A stretch of 64,000 bases of DNA from Trochalopteron elliotii (Eukaryota > Chordata > Aves > Passeriformes > Leiothrichidae): positions 2,366,758 to 2,430,757 of the forward strand of contig JANPWX010000038.1 in assembly GCA_024734555.1 (NCBI GenBank), given 5' to 3'. The first letter of the stretch is position 1; each line of letters starts with the position of its first letter. Positions 51,756-61,963 of the stretch are shown here, in pieces. Under the pieces are notes generated by a model. The model was not told the DNA's origin. It did not search any database and saw only the letters and a program-made list of their open reading frames with translations. The position numbers were made by a program, and so were the translations under genes.

Positions 51756-52711
51756 TCATTGTTCCTCAGGGATCAGTATTGGGACCAATGCTGCTTCATA
51801 TCTTTTTCAGCAACCCAGAGAGTTGGATTGAGTGCAAGTTTGCTGATGACATCAAGGTCTGTAGTCTGGTTGACATGGTGGAGGGAAGGGATGCCGTCTT
51901 GACAGGACTTTGACGGGCTTCAGAGGTGGGCCCATGTGAACTTCGTGAAGTTGAACAAGGCAAAGTGCAAGGTGCTGCACCTGGGTTGGAGCAATTCCAA
52001 GCTCAAATACAGTCTGGGCAGAGAATGGATTGAGAGAAGCCCAGAGAAGATGGACTTGTGGGTTTTGGTTGATAAGAGGCTCAATATGAGCTGACAATGT
52101 GTTTTCAGCCCAAAAAGCCAGTCATGTCCTGGGCTGCATCAAAAGTAGCAGGGCTAGCAGGGTGAGGGAGGTGTTCTTTTCCCTCTCCTCTTCACTCCTG
52201 AGACCCCACCTGGAGTGCTGCATCCAGCTATGGCTTCCCCAGCATAAGAAGAATGTGAGCCTGCTGAAGTGAGATCAGGGGACGGCCACAAAAGATGATC
52301 AGAGGGCTGGAACCCCTCATCCATGAGAACAGGCTGAGGCAGTTGGGGTTGTTCAGCCTGAAGAAGAACAGTCTCCAAGGAGACCTTATAGCACTTTCCA
52401 CTACCTTAAAGGGATCCTACAAGGAGGCTGGAAGGACTTGACATATAGCAATAAGACAAGAGGCAATGTTTTTAAACTAAAAGAGGGTAGGTTTTGATAG
52501 ATATTAGAAAGAAGTAATTTACTGTGAGGGTACTAGAATAGATTCCCCAGAAAAGCTGTAAATGCCCCATTCCTGAAAGTGTTCAAGGCCAGGTTGGATG
52601 GGGATTTGAGACATCTGATCTACTGGAAACTTTCCCTGCCCATGGCAGAGGGGTTGGAAGGAGATGATCTTTAAGGTCCCTTCCAAGCCAAAGCATTCTA
52701 TGATTCCATGA
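51756..52711 (+). mobile_element. CR1 LINE, 5'-truncated copy 2 with a reverse-transcriptase fragment
   Basis: This 956-bp CR1 copy retains the end of ORF2 and the whole 3' end. At 51,764-51,787 it encodes PQGSVLGP, and in the same frame at 51,839-51,850 it encodes FADD, a variant of the catalytic YADD box of LINE reverse transcriptases, about 25 codons downstream as expected. The frame hits a TGA at 51,911, and further indels break the rest, so it is a dead copy. Later CR1 landmarks include AACAAGGCAAAGTGCAAGGT, TGCTGCACCTGGGTTGGAGC, GAGAATGGATTGAGAG, CCCACCTGGAGTGCTGCATC and GGGTTGTTCAGCCTG. The tail is CATTCTATGATTCCATGAT (52,694-52,712), a textbook CR1 3' terminus. CR1 moves by target-primed reverse transcription and is usually 5'-truncated. 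Short ATG frames on the opposite strand inside it are shadows. Confidence 0.96.
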
Positions 52712-52779
52712 TTAAAAACTTTGCATGTCCAAGTTCTAATGGCTGCAAAAAGCCTGAAAAACTAAATACACCACTGAAA

Positions 52780-53169
52780 TGCCACTTGTATTGTCTGTAG
52801 GTGGGAAGATTTTGAGCAACATGAGGGCTACAGAGATAGCTGTTTTTACAGGAGATCAGAAGGAGTCTTGTCCCAGACTCAGCTGGTTTCAGCCTTCTCC
52901 ATGATGGACCCACAACAGGACAAAGTGGAGGTTGTTGGCCATTTGTGCATTTCCTCTAGCATAGCATATTCAAAGAGAGAGGAGAAAGGAGAAAGTGTGA
53001 GAAACAATCCTGCAAGCAACAAGATCTGACAAGGAGGGTGAGGATGTGCCCCAGGTGACATTACCAGACATTCCCTTATAACCCTTGCTGGAGCAATTTA
53101 TTTCCCGGTAGCCTGTGTACTTGACCATATTGGAATAAATATCCATCTTGGAGCCCTCAAAGGACTCCA
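52780..53169 (+). mobile_element. Solo-LTR candidate, plus strand, 390 bp
   Basis: It starts TGCCACTTG and ends GGACTCCA, which are proper TG...CA termini. The left flank ends CTGAAA (52,774-52,779) and the right flank reads CT then CTGAAA (53,172-53,177). This is a 6-bp target-site duplication if a CT dinucleotide was gained at the right junction. Inside are a TTATAA box (53,076-53,081) and, 58 bases on, AATAAA (53,134-53,139), followed by a short U5-like tail. A 6-bp duplication is typical of alpha/beta-like ERVs in birds (family knowledge). No gag, pol or env sequence is visible beside it, so recombination to a solo LTR is the simplest reading. It lies 68 bp past the end of CR1 copy 2. I did not recognise the family itself. 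Short minus-strand frames inside it are not genes. Confidence 0.55.
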
Positions 53170-53177
53170 CTCTGAAA

Positions 53178-53951
53178 TGTTGTTGATTATTTCCTTTTAA
53201 GAATAAGATAGTAAAGAATATATATTTTGTGTGTATATTTTCAGATTCCTAGACCTACTATTTATTAGTCATAATGGATCACAATGGTCAAGGTTGCTTT
53301 CTAATGTACAATTCATTATGGTTATGAGTTAAATTATTGTACTTCCTGGAATTCTGAATGCCACAGATATGTAACACAAGTTTCGGAAGATTAACTTGCT
53401 ATCAAATATCATACTCTAATTTAAAAATTTATATATTAGGAGATTAGAGGATTGGACTCAAATCCAAAGGAAGAGATAGCACTACTATGATGTCTTCTAT
53501 GAAGAATTACCCTTAGATTTTTCACATTCTTTGTTTAGTTAAATAACAAATGATTTCTGTACATAGATGTACAAATGTGAACAGGTATAGATACATAAGA
53601 TAAATGCTTAAGCGTTTATATATATTAAAAATATGCACACATGTCTAGCCCTTGAGACAGCATGCTGTGCATCTAGATTTCAGATTACAGCAGACAGTTT
53701 TGATTATTTGCATGTATAAAGCTGTATTTGGCAGTACATTTTAACTTCTTATGGTTAAGTGAGGCTCAGGTGAGATTATTCTGAATGCTAAGATGCCATA
53801 GGAGAATGTTAGTTCTCTGACAATAAAGAGACTGACTTTTGATTTGCAGTGCCATGTCATTCACTCTTGTCACTTCTTAGCTAATGGAGCACATCGGGGA
53901 GCTCAAGTCTGTTCCCTGAGTCAGACTGTTTCAGCCAGCTCAGCCCAACTC
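53178..53951. other. AT-rich non-coding stretch, no gene seen
   Basis: No frame of note and no repeat boundary. The last 100 bases before 53,952 are less AT-rich and could belong to the module that follows if its true boundary lies further left. Confidence 0.6.
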
Positions 53952-54122
53952 TGTTAATTCCTGTCATTAAACAACACTCTATCTGGTCCAAACCAGCAGA
54001 ACCTATTCAAACTCAGAAGAAGATTGCTTTATTGGCATACAGGAGTCTTGTCTCTCTCTTTTAGTCTGCCGAATGCCTCCACCAAAGAAACTTAACCAAT
54101 AGGTACCCATTTGATTTTATCA
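53952..54122 (-). mobile_element. Short LTR-like module, minus strand (tentative)
   Basis: On the minus strand there is an inverted CCAAT box (plus CCAAT at 54,096-54,100), a weak TATA-like CTAAAAGAG, then CCAATAAAGC with AATAAA at 54,028-54,033, and a U5-like stretch that can end in AATTAACA at 53,952. The left flank ends CAACTC (53,946-53,951) and CAACTC recurs at 54,124-54,129, leaving one extra A after the TG...CA ends. At 171 bp this would be an unusually short LTR, so it may be internally deleted, or the direct repeat may be a coincidence and the true borders wider. Confidence 0.35.
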
Positions 54123-56980
54123 ACAACTCACACACTTCTTGACGAAAAAGCATATTGCAATCTTTGCCAACTTTATACTGCCATTTCACCACTACAGTGC
54201 AAGTATTGGAAGGCAACAAAACTGTAGAAAATGTTAACTCTTTAGCAGCTGGCTGCCGTGTATCAATTTAAATCTATGCCACTACAAAAAAATACACACT
54301 CGCCAAGAACTCAATATATCTTTTCAAGAATGTGCTTTAAAAGGTGTGATTGCATATCACTTTATCATTAGCGGAAAAAAAAAAAAAGGAACTGGATTTC
54401 CATTTCTCAAAGTTTTAGCTGTCAATAGCTCAACACTATTTCCACAGAAAGAAAAATATGACCACCTGTGTTTTATTGTCACATGAATAAATAATGCCAA
54501 AGATTGACACGTTCACAGAAGTGTGTGGTTTCTTCTTTTTTGTTTTATTTTGGCAGCTGTGCACACTTGTTTATTTCCTGAGGTGAAAATTTGATCAGGA
54601 CAGACAGAATTTTATTAAGGTAAGACAGAAAGGGAGAAAATAACTGAAGAGAAAGAAATAAAAGGTCTATGAACACATAGAAAGAAAGCAACTAGGGGAA
54701 ATGGGGGGATGATGGTGTAAAGAGCCTGAAGGAGACAAAGGTATGGAACTGAATTAAGCAGCAAATCAACATAAAAGAATGAATGCCCAGATTAAAAACT
54801 CAGAAAGTCTCCTGGAATTGATGGCAACTATCTCCATTATAGCCACCACACTCTGCTCAATTCGGTTGAATTTCTATGTATTGTAGCAATTGTGGGGGTT
54901 TTTTTCTTTGATTTAATGGTTTGGGAGTTCTTTTTCTCTTCTTTCCACCATGACCAAAAAGACAGAGTAACTTTTGTGGTGTTCTTGGTATTTCATACAG
55001 AGGAAGCAAGTTGAGCTTTAAAGTGATGCAACAATATTGGTTCAGTCCCATGCTCAATAACACTTCAATCACAATCACAGCCCTATTTTCCTCAAAACAT
55101 CTTAGTGATCTCCCAACCCAGTATTAGCAGAGGCAGGTATTGCTTGTCTGATGAGACCAGATGCAACAATATCTAAGGGTACTGCAGCTGCTTGTGACAA
55201 ACTGTTTTTTGGCTACAAACTCTCCCTCTCTTGGTGGTGACTTGAAGAAATCTTTTTGTGTATATACATGTGGTCATGGCAAGTGCAAGAGTTCTGTTCA
55301 ACTTGTTTTGGACATGGAATTTTGGGATACTGTACTCAGAGAGGCCTGGCCCTGAGGGTACTTCCAACATTCCTGCTATTACATATCCCATTATATCTGG
55401 TCCTGTTTAGAAATAGTCTACCCTGGAGTAAAACTAAATGGTTCTGTTCTAGATAAAATGTGCATTAATAAAAAGATGTCCCTGAAGTCACAAAGAAAAC
55501 TTGATAAATAAGCAATACACCAAGAAAACAAGCAAACTACTTAGTTGTTTAATTAATAAAATAAAATGTATTTAATGAAATTGGTAATATTTTCCCACTG
55601 CAGTATAATGTGAAGTAACTAGGAGATTTTCATTTAATATAATATGCTACAATAGCTATACAGTTCTGATTAAAACCAAACAGGGACCAAATTATGAATG
55701 TATTAATAATGATGCTCTCTTCATGAAATCCTATAGCATTTTTTTAGTTCCCTAAGGATGTCCCAGAATACATCAGAACTCCCTAGTTATCCAATGATGT
55801 GTAGAGATGATGCATTCTGTGTAATTTTTTTAGCAAATTAGTACTTACTAAAAATGATATGAATGAAACAAAGAATTAGAATTTAGGCAAATAGTACTCA
55901 TTAAATTGGATGCAAAAGGGGAGGATGCCAGGGAGGAAATAACCCTAGAATATGTTTTCTGTCATTATTTTCAGCCATTCAACAAATATTTTCTGGATCA
56001 CTGAAAATGGATAACACCTTTTCAGAGATGCATGTTAATTTCCTGTTCTCTCTCAAGCTTGTAGTGTACTTTTGCAGGAAGACAGCATGATTGATCATCT
56101 GTTTCCTATGCATGGTATTTGGTTACTGATATTTTCTCAACTGAGAAAGAAAACAAAGTAGGACTGGCTTGGTTTAGCAGCTTTGCACTGACTATTCATT
56201 ACTAACCAACACCATTACCAGGGAATAAAAGGTAAAATCAGGAAATTATCACCTAAACATGTGAGGTCCTGAAAACTCTAATTCCCTCCCTTGAGTCCTA
56301 AGACAGGAAGAGTGCCAAAGGAGAACAAAGCAAGGTCACCAATTAAAGAAGCATCCATGCAAGCTCTTGAGAGGTAGCATAGTATAAGGGACAGTTGCAA
56401 TCTCACCAATTAAATATACCTTGAGGTCATACTTACCAACCCATACAAAATGGGCTGAAGGACTAATGACTCAAATCAGCATACAAAAACTTTTAAATTT
56501 TTAAATTTAAATGATTTTTAAATGGTCGTCTTTACTGCTGTGACAGCTGCTTTATAGACTATTGCATTGTTAAATGGATCAGTATTCCTTTGATGCTGTG
56601 GAAAACCTGAGATACACTCATAATCGGAGACTGACTAAGAAGACATTAAATACAGAACTTATTTAGGCAACTGCTCTCTTTCTTTAAGGACTTTACTGTG
56701 AGCTGGTTAACTTCCAGTCTGATAAGGGAATACAATTACCTGTTACTTTTCTGTGTGAGTTATTCCCTGTTATGGGCATAAAAGAGAAGGGAGAATGTAG
56801 ATGCAGCAAATCTGTTGCTTTCTCCACAACATAAACAATCAGAAAACAGTCAAATGCATAGGGAAAAGGGAATAGGGAGAGGAAATATTTTAATCAAAGG
56901 GAAAGCCCTTTATAAGACCAGTCATTCTTTCAAAGAAACAAACTCAAAGTGGTGTTGCAGGCAGGGAAAAAAAAATAAAT

Positions 56981-57015
56981 TGTTCTCAGTATTTGAAACT
57001 GTTCTCAGTATTCAC
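56981..57015. repeat. Short tandem duplication of about 19 bp
   Basis: TGTTCTCAGTATTTGAAAC (56,981-56,999) is followed by TGTTCTCAGTATTCAC (57,000-57,015); the first 13 bases are identical. Confidence 0.85.
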
Positions 57016-57660
57016 TGGCAACATGCAGAAGAGGCAGGCTTAAATTGCTGTCCAGAAGTTTCAGGGCAAACACTGCTCCCTTGAACAAATAACTACTAGA
57101 AGGTGGGCTAACAACATATGGGAATCAAAAGCCAGTTTTCACAAAGCAAGGACTGAAAGCCCACTGAGTTCTGCAGTAAAGAATATTTATAAAATGATTA
57201 TAAAAATCTGGTGAATAGAGAGAGGTTAAACCTGATATTACATTATTCAAAGTCATAAAGTAAAGGTTGAAGGTGAAGAGCTCTAGAAAAGCTTTTCAAG
57301 AATGGGCAATAAGATATCAGATGAAATTCAATAATTGCTGTCTTTATAAGAAACATTGCAAAAAACATGCAAACTGATTCAGATACTCCACCCAAGCCTT
57401 TTTTTCTCCTTAGCCTGTGCTGCACCACTATAAAACTAATGTTCTCTGCCAAAATGTAAAACCTGTAGGTACTTTTGGTAAACAAGAATAAAGAGATGAC
57501 TCTTTAAAAACAAGGGTTTTCTTTGCTGACACCTTCAGATTGAAATAGTAATCCCTTTCCTGCTATGAATGCAGCCCAGAGCCTTGTTCAGACGCCTGCC
57601 TCTGTAGATGAGGGACTCCATATCATCCTCTCCTTCAACTGCTGGGGCTAAAGGAATCAA

Positions 57661-57692
57661 ATACGGTTTATGGAAAGGGCATACGGTTTATG
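57661..57692. repeat. 20-bp tandem partial duplication
   Basis: ATACGGTTTATG at 57,661-57,672 recurs at 57,681-57,692, with GAAAGGGC between the copies. The pair is notable for carrying CpGs in CpG-poor DNA. Confidence 0.85.
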
Positions 57693-59221
57693 CCCTAAAG
57701 TATTACAGAGGATGCTCAGAAAGGAAAACAAAGATTGCAAAAATAAGAACAAAAATTGTATATGAACATGAAAGTGTAACTATTTTCAAAACCACTTAGT
57801 GTTTCAATTTTGAATACGTTCATTAATTACATATAAAAAATTAATTAAATACAGAAATATGTTGTCTTTTTAATTACTGAATACTCTTAGAAAAGCAAAC
57901 TCAGTATTTAAGTGTAAAAATATAAGCATTTAAAAGAATAGTTCTACAAATTATTGCAAGAAAAGAAATCCCACAGTTAAGTTCTTCCTAGTTGAACAGG
58001 ATAATCTAGCAATGTTAACAGGAAAGAAATGCAGATAGAAAAACCTAAAATATTTATCTGTAGTGGAAAAGATTTTAGTTGATGAAAATGCTATTTAAAG
58101 GAAAGATTTAAGTTTGAAACTATTACCTTTTAAATATCTTTTTTCAAATATATCTTGATTTAGGCTTGTAAAAAAAAGCAAGAATTTGAAGCATTCTGTT
58201 TTCAATGGTTTGATTTAGGAGGAAACAGTTGCAGTGAATTATTAAAATTTACTGTAAGCACTTGAATAAATTAATATAGATTTGTTTTGATAGCAGCAGT
58301 TGAATTTTGGCAGGGACTATAAGGATATGCTGATTTGCTTTTATAAGAGCTGATGCAGATTCATTTGAGATCTTCACAAGCCCTTTTATATAATCTTTCT
58401 TGAGTATTATATTTTTTCCTCCAATGCAGAATAGTTTATTTTAACTATGCAATCTGATAAGAACATATTCCATATGAAGCTGAACCTTGAGGTTTTTTTC
58501 CTTAATGTATTTTTGCATTATTGACATTATGTCCGTGTTCTGCTAGATTCACTATTTCCATCAGGACAAAGGACAACTGATGGTTGTGATGGTGCATGCC
58601 CCCAAGTCCTTCCCTTGTTCCATAGTATGATTTCAGAAATGCTCATTTGGCCTTGGCCTTGACAAATAGCACCTGGACTAAGCTCCTCTTGAGCCTCTCA
58701 GAAACACCGTCAGCTCCCGGGAACTAGTGCTGTCTAATGAGCTCCTGTTTCTTAACAAACAGCTTTGGTAACTTAAGTTTCTTGCCTGAATAACAACCCA
58801 AGTGAAACAATATTTCTGTTATTGAACTTTCAAAGAAAGTTAGGGGCCCAAATTGCTGCCAGGTTGGAAAATTATTATTGCTGAATCCAGGGAGCTTGCA
58901 ACCATATGAACATCAGCTCTAAATGAGATGCTCTGAGTTTTCCTGGACCCCAGTGGGCTGTGACCAGCAACCTCCCTCTGAGTGGGGCCTCTCAGAGATA
59001 GTGAACTCTCAGGTTTGCTGTACTTGGAGGACAGAACAATGATGACAGAGCCTGACCTGATACCCCCACACCTTTTGCCCATTGTGAAGATGCAAAGATG
59101 TGAGCACTTCACTGAACTTGAGGGGAATTTTTCACAGGTATATATCTCATGCATGCTCCTTTAGGTCTCTATGAGTGTGGCTGTGAATAAGCAATAGAAA
59201 ATGTATTATGAACATCGTTCT

Positions 59222-59255
59222 CTTAGATTCTTAAGTAACTTAGATTCCTAAGTAA
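59222..59255. repeat. 17-bp tandem duplication, one mismatch
   Basis: CTTAGATTCTTAAGTAA (59,222-59,238) is followed directly by CTTAGATTCCTAAGTAA (59,239-59,255). Confidence 0.9.
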
Positions 59256-59363
59256 GATAGGCCTATAAACAAGTTACTCTTGTGCTCATAATAAATTCTA
59301 TAAAATCTTTTGTTAAATTATTTAAAAGAGGCTATAAATTTGGTACTTGTTAAATTGAAGTGC

Positions 59364-59480
59364 TGTTAAAACCTTTAGGCCTAAACCATTGGTCAGGGGT
59401 CTAAGCCCAGGCTAAGTTTGGCAAGGGGGGTCTACTCTGAACCTTGTAACTCAATGGGAGAATCTCTTTTATTCCTTTCT
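59364..59480 (-). mobile_element. ERV LTR-like fragment (R/U5-type), minus strand
   Basis: On the minus strand AATAAA (59,468-59,473) is followed by CCCATTGAGTTACAAGGTTC, then CAGAGTAGACCCCC and a GC-richer stretch that can end in TTTTAACA at 59,364. From memory the CATTGAGTTACAAGGTTCAG part resembles R/U5 sequence of avian ERVL-type LTRs, but I cannot confirm this without a library search. I did not find the U3 start or a target duplication of the flanking AGTGC, so it is either truncated or mis-bounded. No internal retroviral sequence is visible nearby. Confidence 0.4.
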
Positions 59481-60713
59481 ATCCTTACTCCTTTCCACCT
59501 TTTTACATCCCCAGACTCCACATAGATAATTTTTGACTGATTTCAGTTTTAAATTAATTGATTTTTCTCTGTGTGCTTTAACAATCTAGTAAGTCGTAGA
59601 GTGAATTTTTACAACAGATCTTGTCACTCTTTCATTTTAATACTGTACCTGGTTTTGCTGATACATTTGCTGATTCTTTGAATAACCTAAGACTCTTATT
59701 TGGAACAAACAGTCAGGGAGATGATTCTTTCTGCTCTAGTGTAAATGAGTAAATACTGGAAATATTGCAAGGAAAGACAGACCTCAAAATTGTGATGGTT
59801 TTTCCACTACAAGAATTCAGATTCAGTCAATATTACTTTAGAATGGAATTTCTTCTACAAAAATGTATGACTACTTTCTTTGGAAACACCAAGTCCTTTT
59901 CAAAATAGCAGTAGCTAATGGCATGGTACATGTTATAAGAGACATGAAAACCTAAGCATAATCAGTACTTCCCAACTTGAGCTTTCAGCTTGAGGTGGTG
60001 AAGATGAAAGGTGTTTTTTCTCTAGTTATTATCAAGGAAAGGTATGGAAGACCTCATCACGACAGACTAACACAAATGTTATCTGCTAAATGACTACTTT
60101 TCACATGGTTGCTAAGCTTTGATGTGAATTTATGCAGCTTGTGTGAAGACACCTTAATGAAATATGACCTGAGTTGTATCTCTGTACTTTAGCAAGTAAT
60201 GACTTGTGCTAAAGACTGGAGACCAGCACTAACCATGACTTTCTTTGGTGCCAGATAATTCCTACATACAAACACACCATGCACTAAACATCTGTCACAG
60301 GAGCTGAAATGATGCAAAGGTACTAAGAAAGAAGAGAAGATTTAAATATATATTGGATCCAAGAGAGAATGATACTGTTGGAAAATAGCAGGCAAAGTAA
60401 CAGCCATGGTGTACAGACTTCACAGTAAAGAAGTGAATTTCCTCTGGAAAATTATATATAAAGCATACGGTCAGTATATAATGGTGTTATAATAGTTTTT
60501 CAAGGCTGAAACATCGTGATATATTTCAGCATTAGGGTTTGTAATTAAGTTTTTATTCCATACTTCTGAAAGCATCAATGTAACTACTGCTTAGAAGACA
60601 TTTATTTGTCAAATTATCATTGTCATTTCAAGTGTCACTTTGACACACACAGCAGTTAAACATTTTTTCTGGAAATAGTGAAAATTAGGGGAAAAAAGTA
60701 GGATTGGGGTGAT
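59481..60713. other. AT-rich non-coding stretch, no gene seen
   Basis: Its first part might contain the U3 of the preceding LTR-like fragment. Otherwise there are no open frames of note, no repeats and no RNA genes. Confidence 0.55.
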
Positions 60714-60925
60714 ATCATAGAACCATAAAATACTTTGTACTGGAAGGAATCTTTAAAGGTTGTCTAATCCCCATATAATAAGCAAGGACATCTTCAAATA
60801 CATCAGGTTTCTCAGAACCTCACCCAGCTTAATCATGAGTGTTTCCAGGCATGGGACACCCACAGTTCTTTGGGAAACTCCTTCCAGTGTTTTACCACCA
60901 TCATGATTAAAAATTTCATGTATAT
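60714..60925 (-). mobile_element. CR1 LINE, 5'-truncated copy 3 (minus strand)
   Basis: This is the reverse complement of a CR1 3' end. It begins on the plus strand with ATCATAGAACCATAAAAT (the terminal short repeat), then ACTGGAAGGAATCTTTAAAG and TTGTCTAATCC, matching the usual 'ggaagggaccttaaagatcatctagtcc' block. After that come the AGAACCTCACCCAGC, TGTTTCCAGGCATGGGACAC, CCACAGTTCTTTGGGAAACT and CCTTCCAGTGTTTTACCACC blocks of the CR1 3' region. It is diverged and has no coding content. The right boundary fades into AT-rich DNA near 60,925 and may extend further. Confidence 0.93.
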
Positions 60926-61457
60926 TCATATTTATTTGTTATAATGAAGACTTCAATGTCTTTATGTTTTGAAAAACTAGAAGACCTATTCTCCCTTTAA
61001 CTGCACAGTGCAAACTCAGAGTTCTTCCCCAATCTTCTCTATCTTTTCTAAAAAGAAATAATAAATAAAATTCCTAATCAAGAAAAACAGATAACACCAG
61101 CAATTTAGTATAGTGACATAAATTGTTAAAAACCTCACCACTTCAGTGCCAAAATGCTGCAATCAATTATGTTTTCAAATAATTACGGCTTTTTTAACAT
61201 TATAAATCAGATTAGTTTATGCTCTTTTGCAGGCTTATCAGGTACATATGAATACATAAGATGTCCATTAACGTTTATTTATTTTTCCAGTTTTGCTAGA
61301 TTCCAGCAATCTATGTTTTTGCAATGGAGTTTTCTTGATTCCCATAGGAACAAAGGATTGTGTCATTAGCAAGATTCTTGTGTGACTTTCAGAGCTGTGT
61401 CTCCAGTTTCTTCCTAGCCTCCTCCTGGTCAATTCAGTCTGCAGTCTTTTGGGACAA
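60926..61457. other. AT-rich non-coding stretch, no gene seen
   Basis: The first part may be a degenerate extension of CR1 copy 3. The remainder, up to the left TGAG repeat of the solo LTR, is featureless. Confidence 0.6.
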
Positions 61458-61461
61458 TGAG
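61458..61461. repeat. Left target-site duplication TGAG
   Basis: 4-bp direct repeat abutting the TG end (plus-strand view) of the solo LTR; it is matched at 61,960-61,963. Confidence 0.7.
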
Positions 61462-61959
61462 TGTAACAGTGTGTCTTTTTGGAGTGCAGTCATGGCCCTT
61501 CTAGATCCCAGTCAGCCTCTCCAGTAGAGAAACTGCTTGAGAGCTGCTCACACAGCCACACACATTAAAGGCTAGCTCAGCAAGAGAGGCAGAAGGCTCC
61601 CAGCCCAAATCAATTTCCAGCAACCGTTTATTCCAGTGTGCTGAAGGTGAATCCAGAGCCAGAGAGGGGGAGCATGTAGTTTTTCTTAATTACACAGAGT
61701 CTCAGGTTTGTGGGTGGCACAGGGGGCAAGGCAGGGGGCAAGTGACCATAGGGAAGAGAGGAACAGGACACCAAGCCCCATAGCCAATGGGGAAACAGGG
61801 AAAGGGGATGCCATGGGGTGAGTGATGAACTTGCGAAACCCAGAGAGAGGATTGCACAATGTCTGCAAGGGTCCATGGGGGAGAAGCCTTCTTTACACCT
61901 GAGGTATCTTTAATCTTCACTTTTCCAGGGAACGGCAGTTGGAAATTCCTTTAATGGCA
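61462..61959 (-). mobile_element. Solo LTR of an endogenous retrovirus, 498 bp, minus strand
   Basis: The element reads TGCCATTAAA...CTGTTACA on the minus strand (TG...CA termini) and is flanked by TGAG on both sides (61,458-61,461 and 61,960-61,963). It is clearly less AT-rich than its surroundings. In minus-strand order, the U3 has an inverted CCAAT box (plus CCAAT at 61,784-61,788) and a TAATTAAG TATA-like element (around 61,687-61,692). AATAAA (61,627-61,632) follows about 55 bases later, and then about 165 bases of R/U5. Retroviral family knowledge: 4-bp duplications are typical of gamma-like (class I) elements, whereas class II usually gives 6 bp and ERVL 5 bp. A 5-bp reading (ATGAG) is possible only if the LTR ends in C. 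No gag, pol or env is visible on either side, so the provirus was lost by LTR-LTR recombination. Overlapping 60-80 codon minus-strand frames inside U3 are not genes. Confidence 0.75.
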
Positions 61960-61963
61960 TGAG
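61960..61963. repeat. Right target-site duplication TGAG
   Basis: Matches the TGAG at 61,458-61,461 directly outside the other end of the LTR. Confidence 0.7.

Larger units (their letters stand above)
54130..59363. other. AT-rich non-coding stretch, no gene seen
   Basis: No frame above about 105 codons with any recognisable content. Local features are a pair of short duplications (56,981-57,015 and 57,661-57,692) and the 17-bp tandem pair at 59,222-59,255, listed separately. The parts 54,840-55,460 and 58,550-59,170 are less AT-rich and may hold old transposon sequence that I could not identify. Confidence 0.55.

Noticed and set aside
51852..52378. Minus-strand frames of 74-81 codons inside CR1 copy 2
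   Set aside because: They are antisense shadows of the CR1 element, whose own reading frame is on the plus strand.
54840..55490. Possible LTR ending at AATAAA near 55,468
   Set aside because: The hexamer sits in AT-rich sequence without CCAAT/TATA spacing or borders; chance is likely.
61628..61876. Pro/Leu/Ser-rich minus-strand frames of 60-82 codons
   Set aside because: They lie inside the U3/R part of the solo LTR and are a by-product of its GC-richer composition.
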